Assembly: GCF_001545115.1 (NCBI RefSeq)
Contig: NZ_FCNU01000032.1
Coordinates: forward strand, 62,001-126,000
Direction: 5' to 3'
Source: Candidatus Protochlamydia phocaeensis
Lineage (GTDB): Bacteria; Chlamydiota; Chlamydiia; Chlamydiales; Parachlamydiaceae
Length of the DNA: 64,000 nucleotides
Part shown: positions 1 to 7,443 of the stretch, one piece after another
Layout: every line of letters starts with the position of its first letter
Numbering within the stretch: the stretch's first letter is position 1
Program-made: the position numbers and the translations under genes
The notes under the pieces: model-generated
What the model saw: only the letters and a program-made list of their open reading frames with translations
Databases searched by the model: none
What the model was told of the DNA's origin: nothing

Positions 1-105
1 GGCCGCTTAAATGAACAATATAAACGTTTAGATTATCCAAATCCACTTCCTAATAATGATTTTTGGGCTTATAGACGTCAGGATTATTTAGAATCAAAAA
101 GATAA
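1..105 (+). CDS. 3' end of an unidentified protein (cut by window edge)
   Basis: Frame 1 is open from the first base to a TAA at 103-105 and encodes 34 residues ending RRQDYLESKR. The composition (Asn, Tyr, Asp, Arg rich) resembles tips of secreted polymorphic toxins, which would fit the decayed toxin/immunity array that follows, but 34 residues are too few to assign a family. The remainder lies upstream of the window. Confidence 0.4.
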   Translation, partial: GRLNEQYKRLDYPNPLPNNDFWAYRRQDYLESKR

Positions 106-421
106 ATTTTATGCGAGTACAAGCCATATAGAAAGAGTTCAACCGGTTATATCAAGTTGTAAAGAAACCGTAGATTTTGGAGAGCATCCATTAAACGGCT
201 AGAATGATTTCTACAGAAATAATTTTCCATGTTTTATGCTCTATTCAAGGATGTTTACTAGGTCCGTGTAACTCCTAATCTAAGAGCGGTTTACGTACTT
301 ATCGAAAAAGAAACTTATCTTTTATTACCATGAAGAGCTTTCTGAAAAAGAGGAAGAACTAGCAAGTTTAGTGGACACGGAATTCATAGCTGATTTTCCA
401 TCGCCTAATTATATGAGCTGA
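106..421 (+). pseudogene. decayed small gene, possibly an immunity gene
   Basis: Coding-like stretches occur in more than one plus frame, broken by stops. One begins near 112 and carries HIERVQPVISSCKETVDFG before a TAG. A second, from about 328, reads YYHEELSEKEEELASLV and DTEFIADFPSPNYMS before TGA at 419-421. Position directly after the upstream ORF suggests an old immunity gene that has suffered frameshifts. The family is not recognised, and the link between the two stretches is inferred from proximity and composition only. Confidence 0.3.
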
Positions 422-527
422 TCTAGACTTAATCTGAAACCTATATTAAATGTTTTATAAAACAATTGAGACCGAAGCCCAAGTTTTCCCCGAGGGCGTC
501 GGCCTCCAAAACAGATATAGGTGGATT

Positions 528-695
528 ATGAATCCTACTGATCAACATAAAATGATTAAGAACAAACTGGGTCTTTTACAGCTTGCTCATATGCTTGGTA
601 ATGTGAGTGGGGCTTGCAGGGTCATGGGCTATTCACGAGATAGCTTTTATAGATACAAAGAGCTTTACGAGGCTGGTGAAGAACTCGCCCTGCAA
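528..695 (+). mobile_element. IS481-type transposase, N-terminal fragment
   Basis: From ATG at 528 about 56 residues match the helix-turn-helix N-terminus of IS481-family transposases: KLGLLQLAHMLGNVSGAC, then VMGYSRDSFYRYKELYE and GEELALQ. Full members have roughly 300 or more residues with a DDE core, so this is only the DNA-binding tip. The reading frame runs into unrelated sequence and stops at 726-728. No terminal inverted repeats were found near it. It marks past insertion at the edge of the AT-rich island. Confidence 0.7.
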
Positions 696-840
696 GTGGA
701 CTTGCTTGGGGCCTTCTTGGCCAGCTAAGATAATGCAGCGGTCAAAGGCATCATAGGCAAATAGCGTGAGAACCTCTCTTGCAGGCAGCTGATCAGGCGA
801 TTTAGGGCATCATAGGAATAAGTCGATATTTAGGAATTTC

Positions 841-1494
841 TTAATCAAAAAAAGAGGCATTTTTAGACTCCCAAAATACATACCCTTCAGCATCATAGGC
901 ACCCAATATTATTAATTCAGTTGCGAGACAGATTTCTTTAACTTTTTCAAAAGTTAAAATTTTAATCGTTTTATTTAAATCTGCTGATGTCAATAGGCAT
1001 AAAGAATGCCAACTAGCATTTGAAACTCTTAAGCATTCATTAATTAGATCTAGAGAAATTTCATTATTTTTAAGAAGGTAATAGGCTTCTTTTTCATAAG
1101 ACAGACCATACTTATCAAATAAATAATATCCGATTAATTCATCAGCATAAAAGTTTACATCATCAAAAATGCAAGACAAATTAGTATGAGCGTTAATTTC
1201 TTTTAGAATAATAAGACTTAATTCTTCTCTTACTGATTTTTTTATTGAGAAAGTTGCTCTATGTCCATCTACAAAATATTCCTGTATAGGATTTTGAGGA
1301 AGAATTCCTCCATAATTAAACTTGTGAATGGCTTGTAGATTTGCATCATCTGGTAGCAGTGTAAAAAAGTATCCTTTTTTAAAATTTATGGTAGAGAGTA
1401 ATTCAGATGATATTACATTTGTTTTATCTAAATTATCCTGTACATATTCCCATGTAAGATCGAAATCTAAAAGGTTTTTATTCAATCGCTTCAT
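841..1494 (-). CDS. family A protein, copy 5 (probable immunity protein)
   Basis: 217 residues, one of five paralogues on this strand between 0.8 and 7.5 kb. Shared blocks in order are an N-terminal LDFDxxWxYVxxNLD, a central FFTLLPxxANL, LPQNPxxEY, an LSCxFDDV block, SNAxWHSL and a C-terminal GAYDxEGYVFW. No signal peptide or membrane segment is visible, so it is probably cytosolic. Its ATG overlaps by four bases (ATGA) the stop of a decayed toxin tail at 1491-1610, the order expected of a toxin-immunity pair. Immunity function is inferred from context; the family itself is not recognised. Confidence 0.7.
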   Translation of the reverse strand: MKRLNKNLLDFDLTWEYVQDNLDKTNVISSELLSTINFKKGYFFTLLPDDANLQAIHKFNYGGILPQNPIQEYFVDGHRATFSIKKSVREELSLIILKEINAHTNLSCIFDDVNFYADELIGYYLFDKYGLSYEKEAYYLLKNNEISLDLINECLRVSNASWHSLCLLTSADLNKTIKILTFEKVKEICLATELIILGAYDAEGYVFWESKNASFFD

Positions 1495-1610
1495 AATTTA
1501 ATTTCCCAAGTTCCAGTCTCTGGCCCGCATTTTCCTTTCCATTCAAATCCTTCTCCAGGACATTCTACTTTTCAAGGTCTCTTAAGACCATATAATCATG
1601 CAATTCATTA
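1491..1610 (-). pseudogene. polymorphic-toxin tip remnant
   Basis: Read on the minus strand, 1610-1570 encodes NELHDYMVLRDLE, nearly identical to the start of the toxin tip at 7.4-7.9 kb. A stop and frameshift follow, then a second frame encodes CPGEGFEWKGKCGPETGTWE and ends IKL-stop. The stop TGA overlaps the ATG of the adjacent family A gene. This is a decayed toxin C-terminus whose immunity gene has survived. The CPGEGFEWKGK motif is shared by several Rhs-type toxin tips, so the exact toxin class cannot be read from the fragment. Confidence 0.65.
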
Positions 1611-1653
1611 CTATTCACTTTAATTTATAAAGATATTAAATTTAAAAAAATTT

Positions 1654-2121
1654 CTATTCCGGAAATTCTAGATTATCTAATAGATCTTCCTTAATAGATT
1701 CTATTGTTGGATAAGCATTTTTAATTAGATCCACCAGGTCTCTATAAGGCGTATAGACATAGATATATTGATCATCAACGGCTCTTACAGTCATATCCGT
1801 TTGAGCAATCACATGAGGATAAAGCGCTCCTTTAGGATCATTCCAAGACTGTGGATATTCTTTAAATAGAAAGAAATCTCCCCAATCAAATTGAAACACT
1901 TTATCAATATCTATTAAAGCATCTTCTAGTTTAATAATTACATTTTCCTTATCAACTAAAGGCTTTATTATAGCTCCATAGATATTATCAAGCACAACGA
2001 ATTCAAACTTAACAGCTTTTAATAAAAGCTGAATCAAATCAAAAATGCTTTTTCCAGGTAAGCCATTTAAATCTTGGATAATAATGAGATACCAAGGAAT
2101 ATTTTCTACTGTGCTTTTCAT
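1654..2121 (-). CDS. family D protein, intact copy (probable immunity protein)
   Basis: 155 residues, starting MKSTVENIPWYLIIIQDL after an AAAGGG ribosome site. A shorter copy at 5004-5465 shares the C-terminal half almost exactly (WGDFFLFKE, DPKGALYP, AVDxQYIYVYTPYR, NLxFPE). No membrane segments are seen. The acidic, aromatic-rich small protein among toxin remnants fits an immunity protein, but the family is not recognised. It is 14 bases from the upstream small ORF at 2136-2357, so the two may be co-transcribed. Confidence 0.6.
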   Translation of the reverse strand: MKSTVENIPWYLIIIQDLNGLPGKSIFDLIQLLLKAVKFEFVVLDNIYGAIIKPLVDKENVIIKLEDALIDIDKVFQFDWGDFFLFKEYPQSWNDPKGALYPHVIAQTDMTVRAVDDQYIYVYTPYRDLVDLIKNAYPTIESIKEDLLDNLEFPE

Positions 2122-2135
2122 TCAATAGCCCTTTG

Positions 2136-2357
2136 TCAGCATGGGTTCTCAAAATCTGTAGCTTTGTAAATGAGAAAAATTTTACGAATAAAACTGTTTA
2201 AAAAGTGGTCTATTCCCGATACATACCAGGTATGAGGTTCTAAAATTTTTTGCAAAAAATTTATCCTGATAATTAATTGAAATCCTAAACAGCCCACTTC
2301 ATCTGGATAAAAATTTTCTTTCTTAAGAACACGTTTGAATTTGGGCTGAAACAGCAA
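2136..2357 (-). CDS. hypothetical small protein
   Basis: 73 residues including FQPKFKRVLKKENFYPDEVG, LGFQLIIRINFLQKILEP and HTWYVSGIDHFLNSF. Tryptophan, tyrosine and acidic content look like real coding sequence, and it sits just upstream of family D copy 1 on the same strand. It is unusually short for a complete immunity protein and may itself be a 3'-truncated copy. No clear Shine-Dalgarno sequence precedes the ATG. No family is recognised. Confidence 0.35.
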   Translation of the reverse strand: MLFQPKFKRVLKKENFYPDEVGCLGFQLIIRINFLQKILEPHTWYVSGIDHFLNSFIRKIFLIYKATDFENPC

Positions 2358-2435
2358 AAAAACACTATTTTCTTATCTTAAGAAAATTTTCTATTATGAA
2401 CATCACTATCTTATACTGTAGAACGTAAAAGAAAA

Positions 2436-3044
2436 CTATTTGAAAGAGAGGTTTGAGAAAACTTTCGAATTTTCTGCCTTCCAAAAAAGATATCCTTCGG
2501 CATCATAAGCACCTAATGCAATCAAAACAGTTTTTGTGCATATGCCCTCTATTTCTTCTATTTTGAGTTGTTTGTCTTTTTTCTTACCAAAATCAAATTC
2601 AGTCAAAATACAGAGAGAATGCCATATAGCATTTGAAACATAAAAGCATTCATTTAAAAGTTTCAGAGATGCGATTTCCGGCCTGATTAAATAATAGATC
2701 TCTTTTTCATAGAATAATCCATAATTAAGAAATAAAGGTTCCGCATAATCTGGTTTAAAAGTTGCTGAAACATCATCAAATACGCAGCATAATTTATTAT
2801 TTGATTTCAATTCTTTGAAGATCTTTTCTTTTATTTCTTCCTTCTGCTTAGCAATTCCTCCCTCTTTAAAACAATTAATTTTTTCAAAATTGATCTTTTC
2901 AGGAAAAAAGGAAAAAAAAGTTCCTTTCTTGAAATCAACTAAATTGATTAGTTTAGAAGATAAAGTATTAGTTTCTATTAAGTTATCTTGAAAATATTCG
3001 AAAGCCTTCTTGAAATCCAATTCATCATAATTCAATTTTAGCAT
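2436..3044 (-). CDS. family A protein, copy 4 (probable immunity protein)
   Basis: 202 residues, the shortest and most divergent of the five family A copies. It keeps LDFKKAFEYFQDNL, FKKGTFFSFFPEKINFEK, LCCVFDDV, SNAIWHSL and GAYDAEGYLFW, but lacks part of the central segment between the GGI motif and the FDDV motif (the LPQNPxxEY block is missing). The C-terminus is extended by a few residues after the conserved FWKAEN block. No surviving toxin fragment directly abuts its start; a broken family C gene lies upstream instead. Confidence 0.65.
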   Translation of the reverse strand: MLKLNYDELDFKKAFEYFQDNLIETNTLSSKLINLVDFKKGTFFSFFPEKINFEKINCFKEGGIAKQKEEIKEKIFKELKSNNKLCCVFDDVSATFKPDYAEPLFLNYGLFYEKEIYYLIRPEIASLKLLNECFYVSNAIWHSLCILTEFDFGKKKDKQLKIEEIEGICTKTVLIALGAYDAEGYLFWKAENSKVFSNLSFK

Positions 3045-3066
3045 AGCTTAAACTCTCACGTATTTA

Positions 3067-3210
3067 TCATCCTTTGATAACTGTTACCCCCTCAGCTATA
3101 ACTTGGAGGAAGGGAAAACTAGTAATATCTTCTACTTGAAAATACTTGTAAAGATGATCTAAGGGAACTTTAATCTATTCGATTGATAAGGCTTCCTCAA
3201 ATGTTTTTCT
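3067..3210 (-). pseudogene. family C remnant, C-terminal part
   Basis: Minus-strand frame reading KTFEEALSIE, an in-frame TAG, then IKVPLDHLYKYFQVEDI and PFLQVIAEGVTVIKG-stop. The end matches the C-terminus of the family C gene at 5589-5936 (IIEDIDKFPFIQVVAESVTV, then IK). No N-terminal half with a start codon is present. It is a 3' fragment with a nonsense codon, evidence of repeated duplication and loss in this array. Confidence 0.6.
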
Positions 3211-3293
3211 AAAAAATTTAATAGAAAATATGAGATTTAAAAATTTTATGATTTTTCTTAGGGCTATTGCTGACAAACACTTTCTCTGAAGTT

Positions 3294-3950
3294 TTAACCA
3301 AAAACACTCGCATTTTCACGTTCCCAAAACACATATCCTTCTCCATCATAGGCCCCTATCATAATTAATTTTGCATTTTGAGCAATTTTTTGGAATTGAT
3401 CTAAGGATAGCGCTCGATTATCTTGATAAGTCAAACAAGCCTCTGCTAAGACGCCCAGGGAATGCCAGAAGGCATTTGATTGATTTAGACCATCAATCAA
3501 TTGATCAACACTCATATGATTCTTTGTAAATAAATAATAAATCTCATTTTGATAAATTGATCCATGAGTTTCATATAAATCTGTATGAGATTCATCAGAT
3601 AAACAATTTAAAACGTCATCTAAAATACAAGATAGATTATTTCGCTTATTAATTTCGTTTACAATTAATTCCGCTAATTCATCTCTGATTGTAGGAATTT
3701 CAGAGTGTGAAGCTTTTTCCCCATTGACCATATATTCTATAGTAGGATTTTGAACAAGAACCATTCCGGATTTAAATTCATACAATCTTTCTAAATTTGC
3801 ATCTATTGGTAATAAAGTAAAAAAATGGCCTTCTTTAAAATTGATCCATTGGATCAGAGCTGATGATAATATGTTTACCTGATCCAATTTTTTTTTCACA
3901 TATACCCAAGCTGGATCAAAATCTAAATTGTATTTCACTAATTGTTTCAT
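3294..3950 (-). CDS. family A protein, copy 3 (probable immunity protein)
   Basis: 218 residues. All family blocks are present: YNLDFDPAWVYVKKKLDQVN, HFFTLLPIDANLERLYEF, VQNPTIEYMVNGEKA, NNLSCILDDV, SNAFWHSLGVL and GAYDGEGYVFWERENASVFG. It is closest to copies 2 and 1. A decayed coding stretch at about 3952-4060 ends around its start, as with other copies. No signal peptide; cytosolic location inferred. Confidence 0.68.
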   Translation of the reverse strand: MKQLVKYNLDFDPAWVYVKKKLDQVNILSSALIQWINFKEGHFFTLLPIDANLERLYEFKSGMVLVQNPTIEYMVNGEKASHSEIPTIRDELAELIVNEINKRNNLSCILDDVLNCLSDESHTDLYETHGSIYQNEIYYLFTKNHMSVDQLIDGLNQSNAFWHSLGVLAEACLTYQDNRALSLDQFQKIAQNAKLIMIGAYDGEGYVFWERENASVFG

Positions 3951-3951
3951 A

Positions 3952-4060
3952 TCTTAAATCATCAATTTCTATTAAATTTTTAGGAGAGGAAGGAATTAAA
4001 AACAATCTAGGTATTTCTATTTTTCTTATACCCGTAGGATTACCAAATTCATCCCTTGCT
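3952..4060 (-). pseudogene. decayed coding fragment upstream of family A copy 3
   Basis: One minus frame reads RDEFGNPTGIRKIEIP, then RLFLIPSSPKNLIEIDDLRY before running out of frame through the next gene's start. It has no start codon and the preceding part is in another frame. Its placement immediately before an immunity-like gene matches that of the toxin tails elsewhere in the array, so a toxin or other immunity remnant is possible. No family is recognised. Confidence 0.3.
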
Positions 4061-4080
4061 TGAATTCATTTTCCATCTCG

Positions 4081-4776
4081 TTAGATGTTCTCCAACTTTA
4101 ACTGACATGACATTCTCTTTTCATCGACGCTCATTATATTATTTGGTTTCCAAAAAATATATCCTTCGCCGTCGTATGCCCCCATTATTATCAATACCGT
4201 CTTTTGGGCAATTTCCTGGAATTGATTTAAAGAAATTATTCGCTTATCTTTGTTAGAAAAATTTGCAGTCGTTAAAATACCTAATGAATGCCAAAAAGAG
4301 TTAGAAGCTCTTAACCCCTCTATAATTAAATTAGCATTAACATTTTCTTTAGTAATTAAATAATAAATCTCATTTTGAAAAATAATTCCATTCGTATGAT
4401 ATAAATTTATATAAGCTTTATCAGAAAAAGAGCGCTTTGTATCATCAAATAGGCATGATATATGTTCGCTTTCCTTTATTTCTTGGACAATCAAATCTGC
4501 TAATTGATGCCTAATCGTTGGGATTTTGGAATAGGTTGCTTTATGCCCCTTACTTATATATTCCTCAGTAGGATTTTGAGGAAGAATCAATCCAGCCTCG
4601 AATTCATATAGCTTTTCTAAATTAGATTCAGCTGGTAACAAGGTAAAAAAGCTTCCATCTTGAAATATGATTGAATTCAATAGTTCACTAGATAATGAAT
4701 TTACTTGATCCAAATTGTCTCTAGTAAATTTCATTGCTTTATCAAAATCTAAATTATATTTAATTAAGCCAGTCAT
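4081..4776 (-). CDS. family A protein, copy 2 (probable immunity protein)
   Basis: 231 residues from the ATG at 4776 (MTGLIKYNLDFDKAMKF), chosen because it aligns with the starts of the other four copies; an in-frame ATG exists 15 bases upstream. Family blocks FFTLLPAESNLEKLYEF, LPQNPTEEYISKGHKATYS, ISCLFDDT, SNSFWHSL and GAYDGEGYIFW are all present. The last about 17 residues (SVDEKRMSCQLKLENI) differ from the usual FWERENASVF ending, suggesting a 3' junction has been replaced. Confidence 0.67.
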   Translation of the reverse strand: MTGLIKYNLDFDKAMKFTRDNLDQVNSLSSELLNSIIFQDGSFFTLLPAESNLEKLYEFEAGLILPQNPTEEYISKGHKATYSKIPTIRHQLADLIVQEIKESEHISCLFDDTKRSFSDKAYINLYHTNGIIFQNEIYYLITKENVNANLIIEGLRASNSFWHSLGILTTANFSNKDKRIISLNQFQEIAQKTVLIIMGAYDGEGYIFWKPNNIMSVDEKRMSCQLKLENI

Positions 4777-4795
4777 TACTTCAACTCCCACTTAT

Positions 4796-4896
4796 CCTCT
4801 ATTTCAAATAAATTACTAGGCTTCTTCTGACATATGAAAAGATTTATATTCAGAGTCGACAAAATCAATATTTTTTACTGCAATTTTCTTATTCAT
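4796..4896 (-). pseudogene. family C remnant with internal deletion
   Basis: Starts ATG at 4896 and reads MNKKIAVKNIDFVDSEYK, then SFHMSEEA and stop. DNA after the stop reads as the NLFEIED segment that lies about 40 residues further on in the intact family C gene. The middle has been deleted and the ends joined out of frame. Identity to the intact copy on both sides shows the deletion is fairly recent. Confidence 0.6.
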
Positions 4897-5003
4897 TAAA
4901 TCATCCCTAGCGGGCAAAAATTCGATTTCCATTTTCTTTGAAATAGGGCAAACCTGAATTTGCATATTATTTCAGGTAGAAAACAATTATAAAAAATGAG
5001 CAC

Positions 5004-5465
5004 CTATTCCGGAAAATCCAGGTTGTTGAGTGCATCTTCCTTAATAGATTCTATTGTTGGATAAGTATTTTTAATTAGATCCACAAGTTCTCTATAAGGT
5101 GTATAGACATAGATATATTGATTATCAACGGCTCTTATAGTCGTATTAGTTTGAGCAACCACATAAGGATAAAGTGCCCCTTTTGGATCTTCCCAAGATT
5201 CAGGAAATTCTTTAAATAGGAAAAAATCTCCCCAATCAAATTGCTTGACATCATTCAATTCTTGCAAAAATTGATCTAATTTAATAGCCATGCCCTGCTT
5301 CTTTTTTAAAGAAGATATTACCCCATCTTTTTTGCCAGAGCCTTCAATATAATCTAGTATGATAAATTTAAAGCTCATAAATTTTAATGAAAGTTGAATA
5401 ATATTAAATAGGCTTTCTCCTTTTAGAAATTCAGGGTCATTTATAATAACTAGAAACCAATTGCC
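5004..5465 (-). pseudogene. family D protein, 5'-truncated copy
   Basis: Homology to the intact family D gene begins at about 5465 (NWFLVIINDPEFLKGESLF) and continues to the stop at 5004 (AVDNQYIYVYTPYR, NLDFPE). No start codon lies at the homologous N-terminus: the sequence switches to unrelated DNA with an in-frame TGA at about 5473. An internal ATG at 5378 (MSFKFIILDYIEG) would give a 124-residue product lacking the first about 30 residues. Whether that short form is made is unknown. Confidence 0.55.
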
Positions 5466-5588
5466 AAAGCCTCAAGGACAGGCCACGCTCGCCCCTCCTT
5501 GCATGGTTTGCGAGCCAAAGGCTGAATAGCCTTTCCATTGCGCTAGGCTACCATTGTATTTAGGATAAATAATTTTGCTTTTAGCTTT

Positions 5589-5936
5589 TTAACTTCTATC
5601 TTTAATTACCGTCACAGATTCTGCTACGACTTGAATAAAAGGAAACTTATCTATATCTTCTATTATAAATAATTTAAATGGATTATTATTAGGGATTCCA
5701 CCATAAGCTTCCACTAATATAGATTTTAAAACAGGGCTGTCTTCTATTTCAAATAAATTACTAGGATCACTCCCCAGTTGATATGAAAATTGAATGACAT
5801 GAGTAAAAGTAATAATCAATAGCTTTGCATCCCATGATTTTAGATATACCGTTAAAACCGCCTCTTCCGACATATGAAAAGATTTATATTCGGAATCTGC
5901 AAAATCAATGTTTTCGGCTATAATTTTCTTATTCAT
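5589..5936 (-). CDS. family C protein, intact copy (probable immunity protein)
   Basis: About 115 residues from ATG at 5936 (MNKKIIAENIDFADSEYK), preferred over ATG 5957 because paralogues begin at the same MNKK and AAGGA lies just upstream. It contains SFHMSEEAVLTVYLKSWDAK, HVIQFSYQLGSDPSNLFEIE and PFIQVVAESVTVIKD. It has three broken relatives in this array (3067-3210, 4796-4896, 6454-6702). The upstream gene at 5954-6358 ends 17 bases before this start, so they probably form one transcript. Family not recognised. Confidence 0.62.
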   Translation of the reverse strand: MNKKIIAENIDFADSEYKSFHMSEEAVLTVYLKSWDAKLLIITFTHVIQFSYQLGSDPSNLFEIEDSPVLKSILVEAYGGIPNNNPFKLFIIEDIDKFPFIQVVAESVTVIKDRS

Positions 5937-5953
5937 TCGATTATCCTTGGAAA

Positions 5954-6358
5954 TCATTCATTCATTGGATCAAATAAATCGGGAATATTTTCCCAATAAA
6001 TTTTTTCAGCTTCTATCTCAAGACTCTCGGTCTCTTGAATTCTTTGTTTTGGCGGATAATTTATCCAGGTTATATAAAATTTAACTTTGAAATGCTCTAG
6101 ATCAAAATTTAAAATTTCTCCACTATCATATTGCATCTTTATTTGTTCTACTGATTTATCATTAACTTTTAGACTTTTAATTCCTTCTAAATGTAACTTC
6201 CCTCGAATAGTTTGAAAATTAGATAAAGGAATATGATCTAGATTCCATTCAGGCAATAATTGACTACTCTCCATTGAAATTTCTATTTTATTAAGATTAT
6301 TTTTAATATCAATGATCCCGCCATCATGAAAAAAACTCGAATTTTTATTAATGTCCAT
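5954..6358 (-). CDS. family B protein (probable immunity protein)
   Basis: 134 residues, single copy here: MDINKNSSFFHDGGIIDIKN, KIEISMESSQLLPEWNLDHI, TIRGKLHLEGIKSLKVNDKS and a C-terminal acidic DLFDPMNE. The HDGGIIDI opening followed by a beta-rich body resembles small immunity-type proteins of polymorphic toxin loci, though no named family is claimed. A toxin-tail remnant (6374-6476) lies just upstream on the same strand, and the family C gene follows. Confidence 0.6.
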   Translation of the reverse strand: MDINKNSSFFHDGGIIDIKNNLNKIEISMESSQLLPEWNLDHIPLSNFQTIRGKLHLEGIKSLKVNDKSVEQIKMQYDSGEILNFDLEHFKVKFYITWINYPPKQRIQETESLEIEAEKIYWENIPDLFDPMNE

Positions 6359-6373
6359 AAAATTTCCTTTCGA

Positions 6374-6476
6374 TTAAAAACTCCAAGTTATTCCTTCTGG
6401 TGGATATAGATGAGAGGCGTCGTCATTTTTATGCACGGGATTTCCATTTTTATCTAAATACCGATCTTTATTACTG
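6374..6476 (-). pseudogene. toxin C-terminal tail remnant
   Basis: Minus-strand frame reading SNKDRYLDKNGNPVHKND, then DASHLYPPEGITWSF and TAA at 6374-6376, 15 bases before the family B start at 6358. Such hydrophilic DKNGNPV endings are typical of C-terminal toxin tips. It has no start codon and is joined at its upstream end to the truncated family C gene at 6454-6702, in a different frame. Confidence 0.45.
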
Positions 6477-6702
6477 GTGATAAGGCTTCTTCTAAGAATA
6501 AAGAGGAATTTAATTCATATAATCCCTTTGGAACATCACCTAGCCTATATAAAAACTGTATGGCATGTTTAAAGATAACTTTAAACGGTTCTTCTTGCCA
6601 AGACTTCATGTAGATCGTCAAAGTAGCATCTCTTTCCATATGAAAAGATTGATATTCAGAATCAGCAAAACTAATAGGTGGTGGTATGCGTTTTTTATTC
6701 AT
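6454..6702 (-). pseudogene. family C gene, 3'-truncated and joined to a toxin tail
   Basis: 82 residues: MNKKRIPPPISFADSEYQ, SFHMERDATLTIYMKSW, then HAIQFLYRLGDVP and LFLEEALSPVIKIGI. The first about 70 residues align with the intact family C gene. The normal C-terminus (the PFIQVV and VTVIK part) is missing and the frame ends inside foreign toxin-tail sequence. A product could still be made but would lack the C-terminal third. Confidence 0.5.
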
Positions 6703-6798
6703 TAAATGGCTTTTTGGAAATATCTAGTAGGGAAAGATTGGATTAAAATTTTATGCTTTTCTTAGAGATTATTTCTAGCGAACACTTATTCTGACGTT

Positions 6799-7443
6799 TT
6801 AATCAAAAAAACTAACATTTTCACGTTCCCAGAACACATATCCTTCTCCATCATAAGCACGAAGAATAATTAAACCAGTTTTCAAAGCAACATCTTGAAT
6901 TTTATTGAAAGAGAATGCTCTTTCATTATTATTTAGAGTAGATTGAGTTAAAACACATAATGAATGCCAACCATTATTTGAATAATGAAAACATTTTTTT
7001 AGCAAATCCACAGAAATATCTTTATTTTGTAAGTAATAATAAACATCATTTTTATAGCAAACTCCATAAGCATCAAATAACTCATCTGACCCTATAGGTA
7101 AAGGAGAAGTTAACATATCATCAAAACAACAATTAAAATTAGATTTTCTTTTTAATTCATAAAATAGCATATTCGCCACTTCATTTCTTGAAGTTTGAAC
7201 GGAAGAATAACATTGCTCTCTGACATTTTCTTTCATTGATTGCTGAGGAAAGATTCCCCCTCTTTCAAAATTATGCAAGTTTTCAATAACTGTCTGATTA
7301 GATATTAATGTAAAAAAACAACCACTCCTAAAATTTAATAAATTCAATAATTCACAAGATAGAGTGTTTGTTTTATTTAAATTCCATTTAATATAATTTA
7401 ATGCCTCATCAAAATTTAATTCGTATTTTTTTAATTTATTCAT
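6799..7443 (-). CDS. family A protein, copy 1 (probable immunity protein)
   Basis: 214 residues from ATG at 7443 (MNKLKKYELNFDEALNYIKW). This start is chosen because it aligns with the other copies and forms an ATGA overlap with the stop of the toxin tip at 7440-7903, implying translational coupling of toxin and immunity gene. Family blocks CFFTLISNQTVIENLHNF, CCFDDM, WHSLCVLTQS and RAYDGEGYVFWERENVSFFD are present; the central LPQNP block is divergent. This is the best pairing evidence for an immunity role of family A. Confidence 0.72.
   Translation of the reverse strand: MNKLKKYELNFDEALNYIKWNLNKTNTLSCELLNLLNFRSGCFFTLISNQTVIENLHNFERGGIFPQQSMKENVREQCYSSVQTSRNEVANMLFYELKRKSNFNCCFDDMLTSPLPIGSDELFDAYGVCYKNDVYYYLQNKDISVDLLKKCFHYSNNGWHSLCVLTQSTLNNNERAFSFNKIQDVALKTGLIILRAYDGEGYVFWERENVSFFD

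Noticed and set aside
690-800. Minus-strand coding-like stretch reading LPAREVLTLFAYDAFDRC, then ILAGQEGPKQVHLQ
   Set aside because: It looks like real protein sequence but overlaps the IS481 fragment end, has no start or stop context, and I recognise no family; too short to list as a gene.
5466-5585. Minus-strand frame YPKYNGSLAQWKGYSAFG upstream of the truncated family D copy
   Set aside because: A possible toxin remnant, but only about 30 residues before a stop and no recognised motif.
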